Positions 46,456-54,782 of a stretch of DNA of 64,000 bases are shown here, one piece after another (the first letter of the stretch is position 1; the number at the start of each line of letters is the position of its first letter). Made by a program: the position numbers and the translations under genes. The stretch spans positions 248,001 to 312,000 of the forward strand of contig NZ_PQGD01000002.1 of assembly GCF_002915575.1 (NCBI RefSeq), in the 5' to 3' direction. The notes below the pieces were generated by a model that saw only the letters and a program-made list of their open reading frames with translations, made no database searches and was not told the origin of the DNA. This DNA is from Superficieibacter electus (lineage in GTDB: Bacteria; Pseudomonadota; Gammaproteobacteria; Enterobacterales; Enterobacteriaceae).

Positions 46456-46786
46456 AATTATTTCCTTACACAAGCGCCTTATGGCATTCATGGTTTGAAT
46501 ACAGATGCGTATCGAAGCTTCAGGTGGAGACTCAAGAGAGGATATCTTTGATGAGAACTGCTTTAGTAAACTACTCAAGGTATTGTCTGTGTATCAAACC
46601 GACAATCCATTTACGCATGATTCGATGGGTAACACAAGGTTTATTTTGTTTATTTAACGCAGCACCACAATGGTCGCCCTGCTAGTTCATTTTAAAAAAT
46701 ATGCCGGAATTTTTTTACCGGGGAAACTGGTGTTTATGAATTGATTTCATTCCAGCAACCCCGCGTTGAACGTAACTTTTTAAAAT
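46456..46786. other. Intergenic gap with one weak ORF
   Basis: A 50-residue + strand frame at 46505-46657 (MRIEASGGDSREDIFDE onward) lacks a clear ribosome site and I cannot place it. The rest is AT-rich, with a short imperfect inverted repeat (CCGG around an A/T run near 46713-46730). The promoter of the YmcF-like gene must also lie here. Confidence 0.3.
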
Positions 46787-47113
46787 TTATGCCACCATTC
46801 GCAGACAGGCGTTGGCACAGTTGCGACATATTTTAGCGCAGCGCTGGCAGTGATCGCTTTGATGTTTGGCACATTCCTCTGCGCAGGCTTTACAAATATC
46901 GACACAGATCCGGCAGGTCTGCTTAAAATAATCGCTATCCAGGCTCATAAACTGCGCGGAGAGCCGACAAATACCCGCACACTGCACCGCCAGGCGAATG
47001 CAATCCGTCATCCTGGCGGGATTGTCTTCCTTAAGGCAGGAAGCGGCACAAAAATCACACATCGCCGCACACTTGTAGCATAGTTCTATACATTTCAGGC
47101 CATCCTGATGCAT
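46787..47113 (-). CDS. Four-helix-bundle copper-storage-type protein (DUF326)
   Basis: A 108-residue protein with 19 cysteines and no signal peptide, so cytosolic. Cysteines recur in CxxxC or CxxC spacing along helices (CYKCAAMCDFC, CRICVDICKACAEEC, HCQRCAKICRNCANAC). This is the pattern of Csp3-type copper-storage proteins, whose tetrameric bundles bind many Cu(I) ions through thiolates lining the helix core. The ATG at 47113 has GAGGTGAGG just upstream. No copper-responsive regulator adjoins it. Monocistronic. Confidence 0.88.
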   Translation of the reverse strand: MHQDGLKCIELCYKCAAMCDFCAASCLKEDNPARMTDCIRLAVQCAGICRLSAQFMSLDSDYFKQTCRICVDICKACAEECAKHQSDHCQRCAKICRNCANACLRMVA

Positions 47114-47327
47114 ACCTCACCTCTTTTTTATGAGTACAGTAGTCATAAGTCTGGACAAAGAAAGGGATATAGCAAGCGGCAGGACGCGAACGTAACTGAG
47201 TTCAGGAAGTCACAAGCCGTACCGCAATAGATTATCTGTAATATGACGACGGCATTTTGCTGTTTTAAGCTTACCGCATTGATCAACCCTCAACTATTGA
47301 GGATTAACCTATTGGCGATAAGCCCGG
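47114..47327. other. Intergenic gap
   Basis: About 214 bases between the copper-storage-type gene and the TPR gene. I see no ORF, strong hairpin or repeat. It must include the promoter of the copper-storage-type gene. Confidence 0.35.
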
Positions 47328-47810
47328 TCATGACCATCGCTGGTTCGGGTTCTGCGCATACTGCTCTAGCGCCTTCACATAAGGACGGGTACGGATATCC
47401 GGGGACTGCGCAATACACGTCAACAACATACTGACCGCGCGTTCGTGCTCTCCCAAATTATGCAGACACAAGGCATAAAAGGGCCAGACCTCCGTTGCCA
47501 GCGGCCATTGCCTGATGATGTCTTCAAATAGCGTTCTTGCCTGGTCATAGGACCCCAGGCAGCGTCTTGTTGATGCCAGCCCGAATTTTGCCTCAAATTC
47601 ATCGTCGCCCTCAAGCCCGGTTTCAAGGGCGCAGATATACCAGTGCTCAGCCTCTCGCTCATGTCCTTCATTATCGTATGACCAGGCAATATTAAGTTGC
47701 GCCTGCGCAGTCAGGGCTGGTTCCCCGAGTAAAGTTTTTAGTTGCTGGCGACTTTTTTCGTACTCTCCCTTCTTTCGCAACGCAATCGCTGTCTGTAGCC
47801 GGTGATCCAT
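47328..47810 (-). CDS. Tetratricopeptide-repeat protein
   Basis: A 160-residue protein made almost wholly of TPR helices: the segments KKGEYEKSRQQLKTLL, QLNIAWSYDNEGHEREAEHW, LASTRRCLGSYDQARTLFED and FYALCLHNLGEHERAVSML follow the W/L-G-Y-A-F-A-P spacing. No signal peptide or membrane segment, so a cytosolic protein-binding scaffold is likely. Partner unknown. It may be transcribed after the methyltransferase gene to its right. Confidence 0.75.
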   Translation of the reverse strand: MDHRLQTAIALRKKGEYEKSRQQLKTLLGEPALTAQAQLNIAWSYDNEGHEREAEHWYICALETGLEGDDEFEAKFGLASTRRCLGSYDQARTLFEDIIRQWPLATEVWPFYALCLHNLGEHERAVSMLLTCIAQSPDIRTRPYVKALEQYAQNPNQRWS

Positions 47811-47854
47811 AAAAGTTTAATCCGATAAGTTAAGAATAATATTGGGATAATTCA

Positions 47855-48536
47855 TCACGCTTTAACCACCGCCATCACAAAACCATCCCAGCCTTTTTCT
47901 CCGACCGTTTGAATGGCTGTCGCATCAACGTGTGGATTGTCATGAAGCAATGTAAAAAATTCGCGGACGCCTTTTACACTGTTATCATCGCTATCAGCAT
48001 CCAGCACGGCCCCCCCCCCTGACTATATTATCGGCGATAATAACCGTACCAGGGCGAGACAATTTAAGCGCCCACTGCAAGTACTGAGGATTATTTTTTT
48101 TATCCGCATCAATAAAAATGAAATCAAACGGACCTTGCAGTGAAGGAAGGATATCCAGCGCAGCGCCGACGCGAAGATCAACCCGTTCAAGAACACCCGC
48201 GTTTTGCAGATTAGTGGCCGCCACTTTAGCATGGTGTTCATCTGCTTCGAGGGTGGTTATTTTACCGTCGGGCACCAGTTCCCGCGCCATCCATAGCGTG
48301 CTATAGCCACCCAGAGTACCTATTTCAAGGATACTTTTAGCCTGAAGCATCCTGATAAATAATGCCAGCATCTTTCCTTGTGTTGCAGAAACATCGTGCG
48401 CCGGTAATCCTGATTTTGCATTCGTTGTGAGAACGCAGTCAAAATCAGGATCTAAAAGTGTAAGTTGCCGCGAAAAATAATCATCTACTTCTGACCACTT
48501 TTCTGAATCTGACATTGGGTAATCCTGTACTCGCAT
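47855..48536 (-). pseudogene. Class I O-methyltransferase interrupted at a poly-G tract
   Basis: The frame from the ATG at 48536 (GAGGGGGAATTG upstream) encodes a family-3 O-methyltransferase: SILEIGTLGGYSTLWMA (SAM motif I), TTLEADEHHAKVA, FDFIFIDADKKNN. At 48010-48019 the coding strand has ten G in a row, after which it reads RAGC and stops at 47994 (180 residues). With nine G the frame would continue as AVLDADSDDNSVKGVREF and end in EKGWDGFVMAVVKA, the typical family C-terminus, for 226 residues. It is therefore one base from intact: a slippage frameshift, a phase-variable switch, or a sequencing error. Confidence 0.85.
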
Positions 48537-48690
48537 CAATTCCCCCTCGCTGCAAACGGTAGTGGATATAACATTTTTATCCCCTACATTACTGCACATT
48601 AGAAAACGTACAAACCCACTAATTAATGGTTATCTACGTTACAATTTAAAATGAATATTATCTTCACCTTATCTGTAGTCGCTACTTAAT

Positions 48691-48717
48691 AAAAAACGGG
48701 AGCACTCAGGCTCCCGC
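48691..48717 (-). terminator. icd terminator
   Basis: CGGGAGC (48697-48703) and GCTCCCG (48710-48716) form the stem, and a T-run follows on the minus strand. It lies just downstream of the icd stop codon, as expected for the native icd terminator left in place by the prophage. Confidence 0.85.
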
Positions 48718-48739
48718 TTTGATTTTACGTCATCAGAAA

Positions 48740-48904
48740 TTACATATTCTTGATGATCGCGTCGCCAAACTCTGAACATTTCAGTAGCTTAGCGCCTTCC
48801 ATCAGACGCTCGAAGTCATAGGTCACAGTTTTAGCCGCAATTGCGCCTTCGGTACCTTTAACAATCAGGTCAGCCGCTTCGAACCATTCCATGTGACGCA
48901 ACAG
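48740..48904 (-). pseudogene. icd: Displaced 3' end of icd (attachment-site remnant)
   Basis: A 165-bp fragment on the minus strand reads in frame as [16 protein letters not shown], continues through [20 protein letters not shown] and ends [13 protein letters not shown] with TAA at 48740-48742. This is the C-terminus of isocitrate dehydrogenase. Similarity stops abruptly at about 48904, where phage sequence begins. Phage 21 and the e14 element of E. coli integrate at this very place, replacing the 3' end of icd with their own copy and leaving such a remnant at the far end. Confidence 0.93.
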
Positions 48905-49207
48905 TATATATTCAAAAAAATGTTAACACACTGAATTGAAAGATATTTTCTCATTAAATAACATAAAACGCTGCACATAACAGCTCTCTAATACCAGAAC
49001 AATAACAATTACTTGCCTTTAGTTTTGGGGAAAGGATTTTGGGGTGCACCCAGTCACGCAAAAACTGATAGAGCAGTCACAAAAGAAAATTTTGCGAGGA
49101 GCTTTCCAGAATTGAACCTTGCCGCTTTACCAAGCAGGTCATAGTCGGCAAGATCGCTACCGATTATTCCTTTATGCGCGCGCAACTTTTTAATGCTTTG
49201 CTAATCT
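48905..49207. other. Prophage end, no clear gene
   Basis: About 300 bases between the icd remnant and the tail fibre. A minus-strand frame of 43 codons (TTG or later start, about 49054-49185, with DLADYDLLGKAARF) is open but unrecognised and may be a gene remnant. The AT-rich part near 48905-49000 should contain the phage attachment and possible integrase/Xis arm sites. Confidence 0.4.
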
Positions 49208-50605
49208 TCACATCACTTGAGAGCTGACTGTCTCTTTTGGCCTTCTCGGTGCATTTTGAGGTTCTATCACGCCATACATGCCAGCGATAGCGTTTTGGTA
49301 AATTTGTCTGCTGTACTCTTCCTCGTCGTCAACATACGACGTAAAAATGAGACCATCCCCGACACCCTCGATATCGCATCTCACACAAACAAATCGTTCG
49401 TCAGTATGGTCGCCACCAAAAAAGTCGACACGATCTTCGTTCGGGTAAAACGGTTGGCAAATATTTGAAAACTTAGTGATGCTACCGATTGACACTCGCT
49501 GCGCCATGCCTACCCCGAGTGCATCTGAGTCGTTACTATTATTTGTCGTCGTTGCGCACATACGCCAGATTCCCGGCATATATTTTTCGTCAAACATTAA
49601 ATTAGTTTCTGCGGTCTTCCACGGCTTATATAAACTGGCTGGTGAAAGCAGGTATCCCGGCAATAGCGCTCCAAAATGGACGGAGACTGGCGACACGCCA
49701 GTGAATAGATAGTATGGCACGAACAGCGCAACCATAACAGTAATTCCGTCTCCCATGAATTTAATCGGCTGAACATTGACGTTCCCATCGCTATCAGGCC
49801 CGACATAATTAACTGTTCTCACGGGATCATAATTCCCGGCGTGCCAAACTTCATAGTCGTGGCCACCGGATGCATACATTAAGTCATGAACAGTTGCGCC
49901 GCCCAGCCGAAGCTTTGCATCGCTGATCAGGTTTGTAACCTTTCCGGCATCACCTGAGAGCGTTCCCACCTGCGTTCCGTTGTATGTCAGACAAATAGTC
50001 GGTGCTATGATTTTTTTTCCAGCCGCTACTGTGGTGTCATCATTAAACTGCGTCATTTGGTTAAAGGAGTTTTTTTCTTTGAAAATATTCTCTTTATCAC
50101 GATACGCAATATCGCCATTGATACCAATGTTTTCACGCGCCTGCTTTTGTGCCGCAGCGCCCTGCTCTGCTATTTCTGACAATAACTGGTCGATCCTCAG
50201 ATACCCATCAAAAATATCCTCCGACGTGTACATCAGTTGCGCCCATTTGGTGTTATCTGCGGGCGTTGATGTGTTGTCATCAACCAGAGAATAATAAACG
50301 CCTTTATCAAATCTGACGATCGCGGATTTCTGGTACGGGAATGCCGTGCCGTCATTGACCTCTTCAGTTATAAACTCTGGTACGCCAGACGACTAGTATT
50401 CGTTAATGGCCTTAGTGATAATATAGAACAGCCAGTTCATTTTTTGGCGTTCGATATTTTTCGCGTTTTCATCAGTAAGCTGATCGCGTTCATAATCATA
50501 ACCGTATCCGGTCATCATTGAAACATCGCCTGTTGATTGCAGGGCATCAGGTATGTCGCTCTTATCCCCCAGCGATGCAAAGGGGGTTTTTATAAATCTT
50601 TCCAT
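49208..50605 (-). pseudogene. Phage tail fibre with in-frame amber codon
   Basis: The ATG at 50605 (GGAGTGAG upstream) opens MERFIKTPFASLGDKSDIPD and runs 70 codons to TAG (50393-50395). The same frame then continues without further stops to 49208: SSGVPEFITEEVND, FDKGVYYSLVDDNT, then the fibre shaft and tip. The upstream paralogue has Tyr-Gln at the aligned position (KKYQENGVPDYIT), so TAG most simply arose from CAG. Full length would be 465 residues. Without suppression the product is a 70-residue N-terminal anchor; a C-terminal fragment from an internal start is possible but unproven. Confidence 0.88.
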
Positions 50606-50611
50606 TAATTC

Positions 50612-51868
50612 TCACTCCACGACAATATTAAATGCGGGGGCCATATCAACGGTTCCTATCATCCATTGCGCCCCGCCAATAATTGAGCTTTCGTATATCC
50701 GATATAGAAAAAACACGCTGTTTTTCGTCTTCCAACTTTCGCGTGCTATTAAAAATGAACCAGGCGCAATAGTTGATTCATAACTATTCGACAGGCAGGT
50801 GACGGACCAAGAAGCACTGGCTTTTACCCCCTTACCCGCCAGTGGATCATTTATTGAATCCTTGCTTATTGAATACGAACACCCTGCAGTAAATGCAAAT
50901 GTCGCCCAGTCAATAATGATTGCAGAGGAATTTTCTCGTTTCAGTGAGCTATTACTCTCGGAAGGAACCCATGCCGGAATTTTATCCAACATCAACGTGA
51001 AGGGATCGGTATCTTTCACGATATTTTTTCCGGCGGCGCTACCGAGTTTAATGACCCCGTCGGCGTTCGGTGAGTATGTTTTCCCATCAGATAAAATACT
51101 GACAGCGGAACCGCCCCCGGATTCTCCCCTGGGAATACCCAGATTCAACACCTGGGTTGGCGTGGTGCCTATTATCTCAGCGGTTGCAGCCTCGCCTGCC
51201 GCCAGCGTTTGCACCGTGCCGACAGACAGCACATTGGCAGGACCCGGATCGCCAGGCTTACCTGGATCGCCAACAGGGATACCCAAGCTTAATACCTGCT
51301 CAGGGGATTCACCTGTCACGCTCGCCGTGGCTGGTACACCTGCTGGCAGGGTTTGCACTGTACCAATAGACAACCCAGCCGCCGTGCTGGGTTGTGGGTT
51401 TGACGGCGTGTACGGCCGCTCGCCGTTAATGTCGAGATTTCCGTTAATGGTTAGATCGCCGGTAATAACCCCGCCATTTGTCCCCATGTATGCTGATGGA
51501 TCGAACAGACACCAAGTGTTTCTGTCCGGGGTGTTGGTGTTTGCGTCAGTCAGTGAAAAATAGACTTTACCGTTATACCGGACAAGCGCCGCCGCCGAAT
51601 ACGCAAAATCGATCCCTCCGTTCTCGGCCTTTGTAATATAGTCGGGAACGCCATTTTCCTGATATTTTTTTATTTCAGTTGTAACCAGACACAGGAGCCA
51701 GTTTAATTTATTGCGTTCAATGACTTTCGCTTCGTCGTCGTTGTCAATGTCTTTTTCATAATCAGGCCCGTAACCCTCGTCAAAGCTGATTTCACCTGAA
51801 TCTTGTTTATCCTGCGGAATGGTTTCTTTGTCGCCGTTTACTGAAAAGGGTTTTTGTATATAGGTCAT
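50612..51868 (-). CDS. Phage tail fibre protein with tandem repeats
   Basis: About 418 residues from an ATG at 51868 that overlaps the stop of the DUF2612 gene (ATGA). The N-terminal 120 residues (MTYIQKPFSVNGDKETIPQ, then VPDYIT and YFSLTDANTNTPD) are paralogous to the fibre at 49208-50605. The middle has two tandem copies of a GTVQTLxAGxxATA...QVLxLGIPxG repeat (coded about 51110-51380), joined by a collagen-like GDPGKPGDPGP. The C-terminus probably forms the receptor-binding tip. Confidence 0.85.
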   Translation of the reverse strand: MTYIQKPFSVNGDKETIPQDKQDSGEISFDEGYGPDYEKDIDNDDEAKVIERNKLNWLLCLVTTEIKKYQENGVPDYITKAENGGIDFAYSAAALVRYNGKVYFSLTDANTNTPDRNTWCLFDPSAYMGTNGGVITGDLTINGNLDINGERPYTPSNPQPSTAAGLSIGTVQTLPAGVPATASVTGESPEQVLSLGIPVGDPGKPGDPGPANVLSVGTVQTLAAGEAATAEIIGTTPTQVLNLGIPRGESGGGSAVSILSDGKTYSPNADGVIKLGSAAGKNIVKDTDPFTLMLDKIPAWVPSESNSSLKRENSSAIIIDWATFAFTAGCSYSISKDSINDPLAGKGVKASASWSVTCLSNSYESTIAPGSFLIARESWKTKNSVFFLYRIYESSIIGGAQWMIGTVDMAPAFNIVVE

Positions 51869-52548
51869 TCTGCCGTCTTCTTTTGTCTGAAATTGCCTTT
51901 CCGAAAATTGTTTCGCTCGTCGCCGAACGCCCATACTTTTCTGTTTGAGTTCCTGAATTCATATGTCATACCCACGCCAGCGGGCAGCGGGAAAACGTTA
52001 TATTTATCGAACACAAAACGAATAGATTCGTTAGGTTTGAAATCAAATATTACCGCAACCGCGCTCATGTCATATTTATCTAAAACGTAACCACCGCCCT
52101 TATGACCAAATACGTAGTTCATTACCCGGTTCATTTCCGGGATAGTTCCACGGCTGACAAGATAAAAATACCTGAGTTTGAGCACCATTCGTTTTTGCTC
52201 TGTCGTCAGCGTTATCTCATCCCCGAAGTGATGCTGAAAATTCCCGTTATTAAAATTCTTGTGAGTGCTTGCAAATCCCCAAGTTGGTTTTATTGGGTTT
52301 GGTGCGTCAGAGGTAACAACAAGCGGAATGCCGAGAATAATTGCCCATACGCCGAGACCGAAAGAATTTGCGGTATCCATGTTAAATACGTTGGTATACC
52401 ACTCGCGCCAGAACGCTTCATGATTTGTGATATACCAGTCTTTTTTGCGTTGCAGTATGCCCTGCAAATTTTCTGCGTCGTTATATTGCCAGAGTATTGC
52501 GCGCAGGAGGTCAACTGAAAAATTAAACTCCTGAATAGTGTCGCTCAT
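51865..52548 (-). CDS. DUF2612 phage baseplate-periphery protein
   Basis: A 227-residue protein of the DUF2612 family, which follows baseplate J in many contractile-tail phages and may link baseplate and fibres. Distinctive segments include WGIILGIP-like GVWAIILGIP, RMVLKLRYFYLVSRGTIPEMN and VFGHKGGGYVLD. It overlaps baseplate J upstream and the fibre downstream by four bases each. Confidence 0.8.
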   Translation of the reverse strand: MSDTIQEFNFSVDLLRAILWQYNDAENLQGILQRKKDWYITNHEAFWREWYTNVFNMDTANSFGLGVWAIILGIPLVVTSDAPNPIKPTWGFASTHKNFNNGNFQHHFGDEITLTTEQKRMVLKLRYFYLVSRGTIPEMNRVMNYVFGHKGGGYVLDKYDMSAVAVIFDFKPNESIRFVFDKYNVFPLPAGVGMTYEFRNSNRKVWAFGDERNNFRKGNFRQKKTAE

Positions 52549-53741
52549 ACAATATTTACCTGGATCGTTGATTCAGCAACAACAGCCTTTTGCCAGATTT
52601 CGATTGGCAAAGTATCGACTGAAAACGTCATTTTAGAAATGTCGGCAATTTCCAATTTTTTTATAAAAATATCCGGGTAGTTCCGGTTGACCGCTGATGC
52701 CGCCTCGAACGGCGAAACGTCAGTGCCAACGGTAAATCCATCTTCTCCATCCTGCTCGCCTCGTGCGTAATCGACGATAGCTAATCGTACCGCATCCTGG
52801 ATTTGTACGGTGCTCATAGCGCGGGATGATACGTAAACACGCATCAGGATAGTAATCTCCTCAGGGCGAGAAAATTTAACGTCGTAGGGCTGGCCTGATA
52901 CGGCGTCAACGACCGTGACGGTCGTATTGCCGTTATACCCGCACCCCGCGCTTTTGCTCGCCAGCAACGCCTGTGCGATATTTTCATCCGTGCCACCGTC
53001 TACGCAGACATAGACAGAGTGAGGAGCCATCGTCACTCCATCAATAACCCGCTCCTCACCAGCAATATTTTCACGGAATGACAGGCTTTTTACTCCCGGG
53101 ACATCATAAATAGCTGACGTGATAGCCTCTGTTGTCGAAACCCCCTGTAACGCCAGGGTCTTGCGCCGCATCGAACGCGCCGAAACGTCAGATTGAACGT
53201 TCTGCCCCAGACTACCCACAGTTTCATTTGTTACCGTCTCCCAGCCCAGCACGGCGTCAATTATTTGCGTCAGGCTGTCGATCGGTACGGGCACTGGCCC
53301 CACAGAGGTGGACTGGAATATCGCACTGACCGTCCCCAGTTCACCAATAACAACCTGCTCGACCGTGGCGAACTCGTCCCCATTTTTTGTCCGGGCACGC
53401 GATCCTGCCGGAATGATGGCCGCGGCGACACCGCGACAAATACCGACGACTTGCGAACGGGTGGCCCCACGCCGCTGGCCGCCAGTCAGCATCCAGATCG
53501 CGTCAAGAAAAATCCCCCCCGCCAGATTTGGGTTGATCTGGTTTGCCAGCGCTGCGTTATTCTCAATAACCGTCGTTCGCGCCTTTACCTCGGCATTAAT
53601 CAAAACGCCCTGCGGAGTCCAGTCGTCAGTGATCAAATCATCGCCGAATACCGCACGGTACTCATCGCGCACCTCGTCGATCACGTTATCGGTGTCCGGC
53701 ATGATAACGCCGGTTGAGTTGATATATTTATACTCAGCCAT
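52545..53741 (-). CDS. Baseplate J-like wedge protein
   Basis: A 398-residue baseplate J/gp47-type protein, a wedge component of the contractile tail. Typical traits are the N-terminal DEVRDEYRAVFGDDLITDDWTPQG region, NPNLAGGIFLDAIW, RRGATRSQVVG, and the later PHSVYVCVDGGTDENIAQALLASK block (coded about 52960-53030). Overlaps the gp46-like gene by eight bases. Confidence 0.9.
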   Translation of the reverse strand: MAEYKYINSTGVIMPDTDNVIDEVRDEYRAVFGDDLITDDWTPQGVLINAEVKARTTVIENNAALANQINPNLAGGIFLDAIWMLTGGQRRGATRSQVVGICRGVAAAIIPAGSRARTKNGDEFATVEQVVIGELGTVSAIFQSTSVGPVPVPIDSLTQIIDAVLGWETVTNETVGSLGQNVQSDVSARSMRRKTLALQGVSTTEAITSAIYDVPGVKSLSFRENIAGEERVIDGVTMAPHSVYVCVDGGTDENIAQALLASKSAGCGYNGNTTVTVVDAVSGQPYDVKFSRPEEITILMRVYVSSRAMSTVQIQDAVRLAIVDYARGEQDGEDGFTVGTDVSPFEAASAVNRNYPDIFIKKLEIADISKMTFSVDTLPIEIWQKAVVAESTIQVNIV

Positions 53742-54078
53742 TCAGCAGTAACTCCCCGTAATCGGTAATGATCGTCACGGAATAACGCAGGGCGTTATCT
53801 ATGGTCGTGACAGTGATGGACAGCACATCGTGTACACCGGGGCTGTCAAGCAGCATCTGGCGCAATTGTGCTTCATATACTGCCGGATTCGGCGATCCGT
53901 TCCAGACCACATCGAACGTTGGCAAACCGAGGTTAGTGGCGTACATCATTTCACCGAGTTGCGCCTGTGCGCCCTGCTGCGCACTGTGCATTGCGGCGGT
54001 CAGATCTTTCGCAACCGCAAGATTGCCCGCCGCGTTGATAAAAATGTCATTCTTTGCATTAACCGCAATACTTTTCAT
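53734..54078 (-). CDS. Baseplate gp46 / gp25-like wedge protein
   Basis: A 114-residue protein of the GP46 type, an analogue of the T4 gp25 wedge/lysozyme-like sheath starter. It contains GEMMYATNLGLPTFDVVW and a C-terminal beta-strand region ending in YGELLLNG. Position just before baseplate J is standard. Confidence 0.82.
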   Translation of the reverse strand: MKSIAVNAKNDIFINAAGNLAVAKDLTAAMHSAQQGAQAQLGEMMYATNLGLPTFDVVWNGSPNPAVYEAQLRQMLLDSPGVHDVLSITVTTIDNALRYSVTIITDYGELLLNG

Positions 54079-54086
54079 ATCCGCCT

Positions 54087-54782
54087 CTACGCATACGGTC
54101 CGTTCGTGTTGCCTTGTCCGCGATCAACGCCGCCGTGCCAGTGGCTTTCATAAGGCCTGCTGTCGATATCAGCGCCCCCCTCAAGCCGTGTGCGCCCCTT
54201 CACGACCAGCCGTTTTTCCAGCATTGTGTCTCCGGTTACTTTCAGCGGCCCGTCAACTTCCAGCCCATTCATAGCGGTGATTTTTACTTTATCTGGCCAA
54301 ATTGCGAGGCGGGTTTTCCCGTCCAGCGTCTGCAACACCGCATGCTCAACATCTTCGTCGGCGATCTGGTACTTTGTCATAACATCTGGAATGAACAGCC
54401 CATCCTCGAAACTGTGCATTCTCCGGGTGTTGGGCTGTTCCTCAGCCAGATTTTGTAGATAGAGGGAAATGTCACGATCGCTGGCTTTAATCCAGCCGTA
54501 GTCGCCGGGTTTCAGATTGAACGACAACATGTAGTTGCCACCGCCGATATTCAGTACTGGTACACTGACCAGTTGTGCCCGTGTGATACGTTCTTTTTCC
54601 GTCGTTACCATGGCGATCATTGGCTGCACGCAGGCGCGGTTTTCTTTTCTGTCATATGACACGATTTGCGCTGGCAGCATGTCGTCCAGCCCCTGAATCA
54701 GCTTTCCGAAAACACCCCGCAGCATCCCGGCCATTGTTCCGTCGTTGCCTGGGTTTTGTGAAGGTTTTGCGATATCAGCCAT
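54087..54782 (-). CDS. Phage baseplate spike protein (Gp138-like)
   Basis: A 231-residue protein with a Gp138-type N-terminal OB domain (LPAQIVSYDRKENRACVQP, LKPGDYGWIKASDRDIS) and a beta-helical tail ending in a glycine-rich HWHGGVDRGQGNTNGP. The HxH near the end probably binds metal at the spike tip that pierces the outer membrane. The ATG at 54782 follows GGAGG; it overlaps the hub gene by eight bases. Confidence 0.82.
   Translation of the reverse strand: MADIAKPSQNPGNDGTMAGMLRGVFGKLIQGLDDMLPAQIVSYDRKENRACVQPMIAMVTTEKERITRAQLVSVPVLNIGGGNYMLSFNLKPGDYGWIKASDRDISLYLQNLAEEQPNTRRMHSFEDGLFIPDVMTKYQIADEDVEHAVLQTLDGKTRLAIWPDKVKITAMNGLEVDGPLKVTGDTMLEKRLVVKGRTRLEGGADIDSRPYESHWHGGVDRGQGNTNGPYA

Noticed and set aside
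46505-46657. 50-codon + strand frame starting MRIEASGGDS
   Set aside because: No convincing ribosome site and no recognisable family. Could be a remnant, but the support is too weak to call a gene.
48010-48019. Poly-C/G run considered as a junction or assembly gap
   Set aside because: Both flanks code for one methyltransferase in frames offset by a single base, so the tract is internal to one gene rather than a join of unrelated sequences.
49054-49189. 43-codon minus-strand frame at the prophage end (SDLADYDLLGKAARF)
   Set aside because: A stop lies just upstream, there is no ATG with a ribosome site and I cannot place the sequence. Noted only as a possible remnant.
50799-51563. 254-codon + strand frame opposite the tail fibre
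   Set aside because: Antisense to the repeat-rich fibre gene. The apparent PGSPGLPGSP repeats mirror the collagen-like linker, so it is not an independent gene.
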